Assembly: GCA_937944855.1 (NCBI GenBank)
Contig: CALFAY010000022.1
Location: 1-64,000 of the forward strand
Reading direction: 5' to 3'
DNA: 64,000 nucleotides
DNA from: an uncultured Planctomycetota bacterium
GTDB taxonomy: Bacteria > Planctomycetota > Planctomycetia > Gemmatales > HRBIN36
The translations under genes and the position numbers were made by a program. Position 1 is the first letter of the stretch. Each line of letters begins with the position of its first letter. Below the pieces are notes generated by a model. That model was not told the origin of the DNA. It saw only the letters and a list, made by a program, of their open reading frames with translations, and made no database searches. Positions 45,859 through 53,458 of this stretch are shown one piece after another.

Positions 45859-46149
45859 ATCTCGAAATGGGACCATCTTCCTGACTACAAGGCACGAGCT
45901 CTCGTGCGTTCGGCACTGCGCAGAATGAGGAGATCTCAAGGCGGGCCTTTCACCAAGCGTGAGATACGTGAAATCGTACCAGATGTGATGCAGTTGTCAA
46001 AAGAGGAGTGCAATATTTCAACTTGGACGAGGGAGAGGTGCAGACTTCTTCTCTTAAGACTCTTGGTTCGAGGCCTGATTTATGACCCTCGTCTCGAATC
46101 GGGTGCCTCACCCGATTCGGCGACACACGGCGAATCCGATAGTTCGTAG
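45859..46149 (+). CDS. possible small helical protein of unknown function
   Basis: An open frame with protein-like composition reads ISKWDHLPDYKARALVRSAL, GGPFTKREIREIVPDVM, STWTRERCRLLLLRLLVRGL and stops at TAG 46147-46149. There is no ATG; the only near-usable start is GTG 45904, which would remove the first 15 residues. The alternation of charged and hydrophobic residues is consistent with a small winged-helix or adaptor, but I recognise no family. It lies between the cassette and the dynamin-like gene on the opposite strand. It may be a fragment or chance. Confidence 0.3.
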   Translation: MSKWDHLPDYKARALVRSALRRMRRSQGGPFTKREIREIVPDVMQLSKEECNISTWTRERCRLLLLRLLVRGLIYDPRLESGASPDSATHGESDSS

Positions 46150-46250
46150 CTTACTGAGAGTTGACAGTGTACCGCGTTATTGGTCCGGACGATCAAGAAC
46201 GGATTCATCGTTAAAGCCATGGGAACCGTGTTCCCCTTCGACGTGACAAT

Positions 46251-48320
46251 TCACCAACCCGCTTCGTCCGGATTGATTCCTGCCCCTGTCATCGTCGGTT
46301 CCGCCACACTGATTTGCTTAAGCTCTTGCAGGTCGGTGTGGAGATCGTCCAAGTCACCCATCGCCCCGGTCCCATCGTTACCGACGGCGACGAGTCGCCG
46401 GGCTTGCTCCCGATAAACCTCGACTTGGGCTTCGTAGAGTTCCACAAGTTGCCCAACACACGCCTTGACCCACGCTTGCAACTGTCGGTCGTGGACTTCG
46501 ACCTGCTCCTGCAACAATTTCCCCAGGCGGTTTTCGAGCGTCTGGCGAGTCACCCATAAAGCCAGACGAGGGAAAAGCGAAGCCCACCAGGGTCGGACGC
46601 AGTGCAACTTCTCCTGGAGCGGCGTGAGATCCAAGACCGGCAGGCCACGGAAGATCAAGCCCCGGATCGCGGTCTCATCGGCCTCGACCAGCGGTGCCGA
46701 CTGTCGCAGAGCTTCCAGGCTGCGAACCAAGTTCTGTTGGAGAGCGGCCACCAACTCCTGAGCCATCCTGTCCCGTTGGGTCAGGACGTACTGAAGCGCA
46801 TCAAGGACTGGCTGCCCATTTTTGCTGGCGCACTTCACCACCGCTTGGGCCGCGTCGCTCAGGGCGATCTTCACCAGGGAAGGCCCGTCCGTTGTCCGGT
46901 CTCGGCAGCGGACCTGGACTTGACGAATCTCCTCGTCGGTTTGGTCGAGGTACTGCCGCAAAGCTGTCGCGCTGGCTGAAGAACGGCCCTTGTCACTTCC
47001 GCCCTCGCTCCGTGTCGCAAGCGTCTGTAACTGTGTGATGACAGACTCCCGCAGGAGGTTGATCTTGCGCCGCAGGGACGCTTCCAGCAAGGCTCGATGC
47101 CGGACCAATTGCGGCTCGACCTCGTTCTCAAACCATCGGAAGAGCAGTTCCTCATTGGAGCCCATGGTGCTGACGGGATGGACCGGTAGTTCGAGGCTAA
47201 GCTCCCGCCGCACATTTTCGCGGATGTAATTCACCGCTCGTTCCCGATCAGCGGGCGTCAGCAGGTCGGCCTTGCTGAGCAGAACTTGGGCTGGCACGCC
47301 TGCCTCGTAGAGGAGCCGAAGCAGGTCCAGGTCCTCCGGGGTAAGGGCGGAGGCGGCATCGATCAGCACCACGCCCAGGTCGCAGTGCGGCAAGTAGGCC
47401 AACGTCTCCGCACTGCCGGACCGGGCCAACGAGCCGATGCCCGGCGTGTCCACGAGCACGATACCCTCGCGGAGCCTGGCAGCGGGGAGTTGCACGAGGA
47501 TGTCAGTGACGTGTTTCTTATTGCCGGGGTTTTTCTCTTCCGAAGCGTAATTGCCCAGTTCCTCCAGGGGGACGGTGCGGGGCGGCTGTTCAGCGAACGA
47601 GATGAAAGCGGCAGCCTGATCGCCGCTTATCAGCCGGGTTGGCACGGCGGTAATCGGGGTGACCCCCACGGGAAGAACGTCTGCACCGATGAGGTGGTTC
47701 AGGAGCGTAGACTTGCCGGAGCTGACACGGCCGAACATGGCAATCTCGAAGCGGGGGGCTTCCAGCCGACGCACGATCAGGTCGAGCTGAGGCCGAAACT
47801 CGACCAGCCCCCAGCGTGTGATTACCCGGTCGAGCACCTGGAGCATCTCCACGTTGGCGGGCGCTGCCTCCAGGCGCGCCAGCCGTTGCGGCAGGTCCTG
47901 GCCCAGACCCTGGCGCAGATAGTTGGCGATGCGGTCGATGACCCGAGAGAGTTCCTGTTGAATCTTGAGGGCTTGTACCTGGCCACTGGCGTCCAGAGGA
48001 CCGTAACCGCGCAGTCGATCCGGACTAAGCTCTGCGGTGGCGATATTCAAAAAGATCATGCCGCACTGCAAGGACCAGCGCAGGCTGGTCTGATGCACCT
48101 CCAAGGGAATGTCGGCTTCTTGCAGGCAGGCAAGCATGGTGCTGCGCAGGCGGTTGAAGTAGTCCTGAACTACTCGCCTCTCGGTCGGCGACAGGTCGTT
48201 GACGTATTGCGAGAAGGGGGAGGTATTCAGGCTCTGGGACAGCATGGCCTCCATCTCCGCCAAGCGCCGGTGGATATCGAGGAAGCTGAAAAGGACAGAA
48301 CGCTTCTGGGATTCGTTCAT
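46251..48320 (-). CDS. dynamin-like GTPase
   Basis: 689 residues. The start at 48320 (MNESQKRSVLFSFL) follows AGAGGCGACCACC; the longer frame to 48407 runs through the terminator of the leader and is rejected. G1 GRVSSGKST near residue 197, G3 VDTPGIGS and G4 SKAD identify the GTP site. Helical stalk-like regions flank it, and a hydrophobic patch (WASLFPRLALW) near residue 575 could insert in a membrane. Bacterial dynamins remodel membranes, and some act in stress or phage resistance. The leader holds a fluoride riboswitch with a terminator hairpin, so expression may respond to fluoride. The gene lies next to the helicase/methyltransferase cassette but has its own control region. Confidence 0.87.
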   Translation of the reverse strand: MNESQKRSVLFSFLDIHRRLAEMEAMLSQSLNTSPFSQYVNDLSPTERRVVQDYFNRLRSTMLACLQEADIPLEVHQTSLRWSLQCGMIFLNIATAELSPDRLRGYGPLDASGQVQALKIQQELSRVIDRIANYLRQGLGQDLPQRLARLEAAPANVEMLQVLDRVITRWGLVEFRPQLDLIVRRLEAPRFEIAMFGRVSSGKSTLLNHLIGADVLPVGVTPITAVPTRLISGDQAAAFISFAEQPPRTVPLEELGNYASEEKNPGNKKHVTDILVQLPAARLREGIVLVDTPGIGSLARSGSAETLAYLPHCDLGVVLIDAASALTPEDLDLLRLLYEAGVPAQVLLSKADLLTPADRERAVNYIRENVRRELSLELPVHPVSTMGSNEELLFRWFENEVEPQLVRHRALLEASLRRKINLLRESVITQLQTLATRSEGGSDKGRSSASATALRQYLDQTDEEIRQVQVRCRDRTTDGPSLVKIALSDAAQAVVKCASKNGQPVLDALQYVLTQRDRMAQELVAALQQNLVRSLEALRQSAPLVEADETAIRGLIFRGLPVLDLTPLQEKLHCVRPWWASLFPRLALWVTRQTLENRLGKLLQEQVEVHDRQLQAWVKACVGQLVELYEAQVEVYREQARRLVAVGNDGTGAMGDLDDLHTDLQELKQISVAEPTMTGAGINPDEAGW

Positions 48321-48364
48321 GGTGGTCGCCTCTGGTTGGACCTGCCCCCAGCACGCCTCGCCGC

Positions 48365-48399
48365 AAAGGAAAAGCCCTCGGGAAGGCTCCCGAGGGCTT
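48365..48399 (-). terminator. terminator in the dynamin leader (riboswitch expression platform)
   Basis: On the minus strand GCCCTCGGGA (rc of 48388-48397) pairs with TCCCGAGGGC (rc of 48374-48383) around a 4-base loop, followed by TTTTCCTTT. The 10-bp perfect stem lies between the fluoride aptamer and the GTPase start codon (48320), where it can abort transcription. CCGAAGC just before the stem can pair with GCTTCGG upstream (48423-48429), which would be an antiterminator. Confidence 0.8.
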
Positions 48400-48415
48400 C
48401 GGCTCACTTACTTGG

Positions 48416-48492
48416 CCCCTACCCGAAGCGAATGCCTTCCGGTAGGGGTTATCAGCCGCATGAGGCGGCGGTTGATGGCGAACCCCATCGCC
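48416..48492 (-). promoter_or_regulatory. fluoride (crcB) riboswitch with competing hairpin
   Basis: Minus-strand reading of 48441-48492 gives the crcB pattern: GGCGATGGGGTTCGCC (P1 with the ATGGGGTT loop), AACCGCC, a short stem, and GGCTGATAACCCCTACC. GGGG in the loop can pair with CCCC near the end, the pseudoknot of the aptamer. The 3' strand CCCCTACCGGAAG (48436-48448) can also pair, with one mismatch, to CTTCGGGTAGGGG (48416-48428) in a 13-base stem that would break the aptamer. Fluoride binding would prevent this and, through GCTTCGG/CCGAAGC pairing, favour readthrough of the terminator. The usual targets are crcB, eriC, enolase or phosphatases; here the next gene is a dynamin-like GTPase. 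Confidence 0.88.
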
Positions 48493-48559
48493 ACGGTAAA
48501 TCTATCCGCTTACGGGTTAACCGGCAATATGCCGTCATTTCAGGTCCCCAAATCGGGCA

Positions 48560-49948
48560 TTAATTGACCTTCACTTCGCCCAACGACAGCCAACCTGGAG
48601 CGTCGGCGTCCTGAGCGACATTGGCAAAGCGCAGCGGCTTGCCACCTTTCATCGGATTCGGCACCCACACTGCCAGAACGTAACGCCCTGCTGGAACGCC
48701 TTTCAGCTCAAGGACGTCGCGCCAGACTCGCGGCTTGTCACCCGGAAGGAGGCCGATCAGTTTGCCTGAGCCGGGGAATGTCTTGATCGGTTTGCCATCG
48801 TTCAGCAGACCGAATTCCGGCCTCCAGTCGTAATAGAACGGAGCTACACCACGGTTTTCGATTTCCAGTTTCACCTCGATTTGGCTGCGTGCCAGGGTGC
48901 GGATAGTGACACCGGGGCAATGAAACTCATAACCCATCCGTCGGACCTCCTCCTTGGCCCGCTGGATCCGCTCGGGATTCTGTTTTCTGCGAAACATGCC
49001 GCTGTCCATCAGCCAAGTGACGTGTGTCGCCTCGACACATTGGCGAAAGTTCTGAATTCTCGGGTTCCCCGGGTCCGGATCGAAGACCCGTCCCCAGGCT
49101 TCCGGGCGAATCTCGCCGCCGATGGGATGGGTCTTCCACCGCGCTTCGGCTTCCGGGCCGGCCGCTTTCAGCGCCGTCATGAAAAACCACTCGTCTCCCC
49201 TTTTGCCCGTATGCAACGTCGCCCAGGCAAACGAATCGTCGTGGTAGCCGAATCTGCGGTGGGCCGTCGGGGCCTTGGTTGGGTCATTCGGACCGGCTGG
49301 GTAACGCAGGAGGATAGGCGTAGTCTGAAAGGCCGACTCGTAGGCGTCCAGGACTTCCTCCTGTACCTGCTTGCTGGCGAACAGATCATCGCGGGGCCAG
49401 TTGTGCCATTCTCCCCAGGTGCCCAGAAGACCAGCCGTGATGAATCCGATGCGGGGATCCCCGTCGTATTTCTTGCCCAAAGCGATGACGAAGTTTTTCA
49501 GCGACCGCCTCAACTTCGGATCCGAGTAGTCCGGGGTTTCCAGCATGGCCGCCGGTTTGTCCGGAAACTCCTGAAAGGGCCAGCGCGTCACCTTCAAACC
49601 ATCCTTTATCAGAAACTCTGGGATGACTCCTGACTTGTTGGGATACTCGAGGAAGATCCGGAAGACCGTTTGATGGCCACGCGAGGCGATGTCGTCCAGG
49701 AGGCGTTCCAGCGGTTGCCAATCGAATTCGTCGTAACCCTTCACAAGTGCCGCGTAGGGGAGATAGTTGAACTCCATGCTGTGGGGAAAGCGGTCACGGA
49801 CGTCTCCCTGATAGGGAACGAGTCCCTTCAGCGGGTTGTCCACCGGTGCCGGGGCATATGCCAGGGCACGACGGGCATCGTCTGCTCGGGTAGCGCTGAG
49901 AGCGGCCAAGACGACCAGCCACAGCAGAAGCACCGCCAGACGAAACAT
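48560..49948 (-). CDS. secreted DUF4832/DUF4874-type TIM-barrel protein
   Basis: 462 residues with a signal peptide (FRLAVLLLWLVVLAALSATRA). The first part has NPLKGLVPYQGD, FPHSMEFNYLPYAAL, HQTVFRIFLEYPNKSGV and GLLGTWGEWHNWP, the strand/loop order of DUF4874, with the DUF4832-type region (GYHDDSFAW, HVTWLMDSGMF) and a beta-sandwich end (VKLEIENRGVAPFYYDW). These proteins are thought to be glycosidase-like; no activity is proven for the family. It is the last gene before the riboswitch, on the same strand, and probably ends with its own transcript. The TIM-barrel epimerase-like gene precedes it by 37 bases. Confidence 0.8.
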   Translation of the reverse strand: MFRLAVLLLWLVVLAALSATRADDARRALAYAPAPVDNPLKGLVPYQGDVRDRFPHSMEFNYLPYAALVKGYDEFDWQPLERLLDDIASRGHQTVFRIFLEYPNKSGVIPEFLIKDGLKVTRWPFQEFPDKPAAMLETPDYSDPKLRRSLKNFVIALGKKYDGDPRIGFITAGLLGTWGEWHNWPRDDLFASKQVQEEVLDAYESAFQTTPILLRYPAGPNDPTKAPTAHRRFGYHDDSFAWATLHTGKRGDEWFFMTALKAAGPEAEARWKTHPIGGEIRPEAWGRVFDPDPGNPRIQNFRQCVEATHVTWLMDSGMFRRKQNPERIQRAKEEVRRMGYEFHCPGVTIRTLARSQIEVKLEIENRGVAPFYYDWRPEFGLLNDGKPIKTFPGSGKLIGLLPGDKPRVWRDVLELKGVPAGRYVLAVWVPNPMKGGKPLRFANVAQDADAPGWLSLGEVKVN

Positions 49949-49985
49949 CGGGGCCTCCAGTTAACTCTCCCTGGGCCGCTCGACC

Positions 49986-50912
49986 TCACGCGGCGTTGAA
50001 CGCCTTGCGAAGGAGTTCCAGGCTTTTCGGGATAGCGGTCACGGGGTTTTCCCTACCCTCGAATTCCAACGACACATAGCTGCGGTATTGATGTTTATGG
50101 AGAAGCCGGGCGATGCGATCGTAATCCAGGTCAAGCGTGTACCAGAGTCCGCCGCCGTAGTACGTCTTGGCCTGAACCAGCACTGTCTTGGGAGCGAGTT
50201 GTTCGAGTCGGTCGTAAGGATCCTCCAGGAAGTTCCCGGTGTCGAGCGTGACTTGCAGCCAGGGGGAGTTGATCGCGTTGACGATCCGCAAGACTCCTTC
50301 GGGAGTGCGTCCCAAACCCCAGTGATTCTCCAATCCCAGAATGACGCCGCATTTCTCGGCCGTTTTCAGGCAAGCCGTCAGCCCGTCGATCACCCACGGA
50401 TAGGCGTCCTCATCGGTGTAGCCTTGGATCGGCGGCTCGAGGCCACGATTCTTCATCAGCTCGTCAAAGTTCTTGCTAGTCCGCCAAGTCCCCGTGTTGA
50501 CCCGCAGCGTCGGAATCCCAAGTTTGTAAGCCAGCTCGATGCAGTGGATGGTATGATCGACGTTCTTCTGTCGCTCCTCCTTCGAGGGAAACAGGAAGCT
50601 CTGATGCGTGGAGAAACCTATCAGGTCCAAGCCGTTCAGGAATGCACGGCGTTTAATCCTATGGAGCGCGGCATCGCTCTCGTCCGTCATCTGTCGGTGA
50701 AGGATCTCTACGCCGTCGAAGCCCATGTCGGCTGCGGCGTCAATGCACCTGTCGATGTCACGCCACTCAGCTCGCTGGAACTGCCAAAACGAATAGGTCG
50801 AAACGCCGATGCGGTTGCGGATTCTTGCCTTGGTCGGCTCGGCCGAGCAGAGACCCGAGGTCAGACCTCCCGTGACCGCCACGCCGAGAAACGTCCGACG
50901 ATCCCATAACAT
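49986..50912 (-). CDS. sugar-phosphate isomerase/epimerase-like TIM-barrel protein
   Basis: About 308 residues. ATG 50912 (MLWDRRTFLGVAVTGG) is preferred over the longer frame because GGGGAG lies 10 bases before it and a twin-arginine-like signal follows. The xylose-isomerase-like barrel is shown by GFDGVEILHRQM, LGIPTLRVNTGTW, CGVILGLENHWG with the metal Glu, VTLDTGNF with metal Asp, and a final LEFEGRENP. These proteins are abundant in planctomycetes as secreted or periplasmic sugar isomerases. Substrate unknown. It is likely co-transcribed with the DUF4832-type gene. Confidence 0.87.
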   Translation of the reverse strand: MLWDRRTFLGVAVTGGLTSGLCSAEPTKARIRNRIGVSTYSFWQFQRAEWRDIDRCIDAAADMGFDGVEILHRQMTDESDAALHRIKRRAFLNGLDLIGFSTHQSFLFPSKEERQKNVDHTIHCIELAYKLGIPTLRVNTGTWRTSKNFDELMKNRGLEPPIQGYTDEDAYPWVIDGLTACLKTAEKCGVILGLENHWGLGRTPEGVLRIVNAINSPWLQVTLDTGNFLEDPYDRLEQLAPKTVLVQAKTYYGGGLWYTLDLDYDRIARLLHKHQYRSYVSLEFEGRENPVTAIPKSLELLRKAFNAA

Positions 50913-51344
50913 GGAGAAGCTCCCCGATGGCTTCAGGAAGTTGTAGCTGAACCAGAAAAACCGCATCCAGGAGGATAATATCTCGTCCTCCCTGCTGCCA
51001 GGGTTGGGCCAACTCCGCAGCTTTTGAGACATCCGCTGGGTCGGACATATGCCATGTCATTTTGATTCGTGTTAAACATGACTTCTAACTTCGTGATGCT
51101 GGCATTTGCTGCTGTGAATTGAGGGTCGCGTGAACGGGCAGCGGTCGGTGGCTCTGGAAACGGACCGAGACACCGCGGCTGCTCGCGGGCACTGGTGGCT
51201 CGGTCAGCAGGGTGTGGTGCTTGCGTTGGCTGGGGATCGAGGGCACAATCAGCGTCTCGGCCCGCGAATCGCCGCCCAGCACCGACCCACTGCCAACGAG
51301 GGCAGGTTGGTCCGGGCCGAATCAGGAACGGGAGGACCTGCATC
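50913..51344. other. divergent promoter region between the TIM-barrel gene and the MotA/TolQ-like operon
   Basis: About 430 bases. It must carry the promoters of both divergent units. GGAGGA and TCCTCC near 50955-50980 are a weak 6-bp inverted pair with a 10-base spacer. The right end has the GGGAGG ribosome binding site of the MotA/TolQ-like gene. No other gene or strong motif was found; frames on both strands lack coding character. Confidence 0.45.
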
Positions 51345-52199
51345 ATGTCCTGGAAAGCACGTTCGCAGCAGCGGCTGCCGGAATGGCCGTTGCTTCTGCT
51401 TGCCGTGGTCGTCGTTGCCGCAGTCTGTTTTCCGCTGTGGAGTTTCCTGGCCCCCAGCGAAGGAGCCGAGCCGATCCTGACCCGGGAACGGGTCGTCCGG
51501 CTGCTGTTGGGACCGGAGCAGATCGCCTGCTATGCCTGCTTCGTGTGGGCTGCCATGTTGCTCGCACTGCGCTGGCGGGAAGTGCGACGGCAACGGCGGG
51601 CCTTCGCCCTGAATCTGCTGCCGACCGATGAAACTTTGCGGATCCTGCCGGAAGACGCCCGTCCGCTCCAACGGCGCGTCAACCACCTGAGCGAACGCGG
51701 CGGGCCGTACCTGCTGACAAGCATGATTCACTTGGCCTTGAGCAAATTCGCCGTCAGCCGGTCGCCGCAGGACGCTAACCAGACCGTGCAGGCGCAGGCG
51801 GACGTCGAGCTGGGCCGCATGGGCACTTCCCTGGCCACGGTCCAATATCTCGCCTGGGCGATTCCGGCCCTGGGCTTTCTGGGAACGGTGCGGGGCATCG
51901 GACTGGCCTTGACCGTGGCCCCGACGCTGACGGACGAATCGCTGCCCGATTTCCTGCACGTCACGACCCGCTGCCTCGCCGTGGCCTTCGACACCACTCT
52001 GGTCGCCCTTTTTTTGAGTCTGCTTCTGATGTACGTCTTGCACGCGGTGCAGCGGGACCAGGAAGAGCTGGTGCTCGATTGTCAGGAGTATTGCCTGGAG
52101 CACCTGATTACGCGGCTGTACGACCTGGAAAAGACCGCGGCGGCGACTTCGGAGACGGAAACCGACGGCTTCGAGCCGATGCGGCCCTGGTCGGCGTAA
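51345..52199 (+). CDS. MotA/TolQ/ExbB-family proton-channel protein
   Basis: 284 residues from ATG 51345, which has GGGAGG upstream; the frame opens earlier but without signals. Helix 1 (WPLLLLAVVVVAAVCFPLWSFL), helix 2 (IACYACFVWAAMLLALRW), then a cytoplasmic loop, and a helix pair (YLAWAIPALGFLGTVRGIGLAL, and VAFDTTLVALFLSLLLMYVL). The AIPALGFLGTVRGIG and TTLVALFLSL blocks are the characteristic pore motifs. Family members couple ion flow to work with an OmpA/TolR-type partner. Here the partner role may be taken by the downstream VWA protein, whose N-terminal membrane helix resembles TolR/ExbD. It forms an operon with an ASKHA-like and a VWA protein. Confidence 0.88.
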   Translation: MSWKARSQQRLPEWPLLLLAVVVVAAVCFPLWSFLAPSEGAEPILTRERVVRLLLGPEQIACYACFVWAAMLLALRWREVRRQRRAFALNLLPTDETLRILPEDARPLQRRVNHLSERGGPYLLTSMIHLALSKFAVSRSPQDANQTVQAQADVELGRMGTSLATVQYLAWAIPALGFLGTVRGIGLALTVAPTLTDESLPDFLHVTTRCLAVAFDTTLVALFLSLLLMYVLHAVQRDQEELVLDCQEYCLEHLITRLYDLEKTAAATSETETDGFEPMRPWSA

Positions 52200-52263
52200 G
52201 GGGGCGCGGAGGCAGGGCTGGATTTGGCAAGCACGTTCCGCTTAACAGGGGAAACACGACGCG

Positions 52264-53412
52264 ATGACGCTGGCTGCCGTGGATTTCAGCGCGGATCGGA
52301 TATGGGCGTGGTCTGGTGCTGCGGGACAAACGCCTCAAATCGTTCCTTTGGAAAGTGCGGACCCAGAATTGCCTTTGGCTGTAGCCGTTGTTGGGCGAGA
52401 GCTGCGGGCCGGTCGGTGGGCCTTGCACCGGGCACGATGTCTGCCGCATCGGGTCTGTCGGCACTTTCTGCCCCGCCTGGGTCAGTCCTGCGTGTGGGAC
52501 TTAGGACGGTATCGCCTGACCCCGGAAGCGGCCCTTCGGACTGTGCTGCTGCGGATGCGGCCGCACCTCGTCGGAAGTCGGGGCGTGGCCCTGAGCGTAC
52601 CGGGTTATTTGCACCGCGAGCAGGTCAGCCTGCTGGCCCGGCTGGGAGTGGAAGCCGGATTGCCGATCCTCGGGGCCCTTCCCCGCGCAGCTGCGGTGGC
52701 CTTGGCCGCCAATCCGTCCGGCATCGCTCCTTCCGTCGGCGTAGTTGTGGACGTGGATGACCATGCCCTGCTGTCCTGCGCCGTCGAGTGGAGCGGCCAT
52801 GAGCTACTGATCCGTCCGCCCTGGATTCTGACCGGCCTGGGTTTGCGGGTCTGGCGAGAACAGGTGATTCGCTGTGTGGCAGAGCAGTGCATCCGCTGGT
52901 GTCGCCGCGATCCCCGAGACTCTCCCGAAGCCGATCAATCCGTGTTCGATCAAACCGATGACGTGCTGGAGCAATGCAGTCAGAGCCGTCCCGCGGTCGT
53001 CCGGGTGCAAGCGGTGAGTTGGTATCAGGAGGTAACGATACGACCGGAAGCGGTGGCGGCGGGCTGTAGCGTTCTCAGTCGCCAGGCTGCGGAAGCGATC
53101 TGGCAATGCGTGCTGCGGGCGTCGCCCTGCGGCCAGGAACCCGCCGTCTGGTTCACCGCCGAAGCCGCCCGGTTGCCGGGTCTGGCCGCTGCCTTCTACG
53201 CCCGCAGCGACGAACAGATTCCGATCAGTATGATCGCACTGTCGGACCTCGGTCGGGCCGTTCACGCCTTGGCCGGACGAATCGCTACCGGCGAACTAGC
53301 ACCGGGATACCTGGAAACTGCTGTGCCCCTGCCGTCGTCCCGGGTCGATGAGAAAACGGAACACGCCGGCTTGAGCCCTCTGCCGCGGTATTCGGTTGGT
53401 GAGGCGACCTGA
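52264..53412 (+). CDS. ASKHA (Hsp70/actin-like) ATPase-fold protein
   Basis: 382 residues. The start MTLAAVDFSADRIWAW resembles phosphate-1 of the actin/Hsp70 fold, followed by GVALSVPGYLHREQV, the ALPRAAAVALAANP helix, a GVVVDVDDHALLSCAV phosphate-2-like strand, and a later AVWFTAEAARLPGL adenosine-like segment. No DnaK substrate domain follows, and no membrane helix is present. The function is unknown; it could energise or regulate the neighbouring channel/VWA pair, or be an inactive scaffold. It lies 64 bases after the MotA/TolQ-like gene and 46 bases before the VWA gene. Assignment to ASKHA is by motif style only. Confidence 0.6.
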   Translation: MTLAAVDFSADRIWAWSGAAGQTPQIVPLESADPELPLAVAVVGRELRAGRWALHRARCLPHRVCRHFLPRLGQSCVWDLGRYRLTPEAALRTVLLRMRPHLVGSRGVALSVPGYLHREQVSLLARLGVEAGLPILGALPRAAAVALAANPSGIAPSVGVVVDVDDHALLSCAVEWSGHELLIRPPWILTGLGLRVWREQVIRCVAEQCIRWCRRDPRDSPEADQSVFDQTDDVLEQCSQSRPAVVRVQAVSWYQEVTIRPEAVAAGCSVLSRQAAEAIWQCVLRASPCGQEPAVWFTAEAARLPGLAAAFYARSDEQIPISMIALSDLGRAVHALAGRIATGELAPGYLETAVPLPSSRVDEKTEHAGLSPLPRYSVGEAT

Positions 53413-53458
53413 GTGCATCGGGAAAAGCCCCGTCAGGTTGCCGGGGAGGCCAAGAATC

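Noticed and set aside
48321..48407. Longer N-terminus of the dynamin-like GTPase
   Set aside because: The extra codons run through the terminator hairpin of the leader; the start at 48320 has a ribosome binding site.
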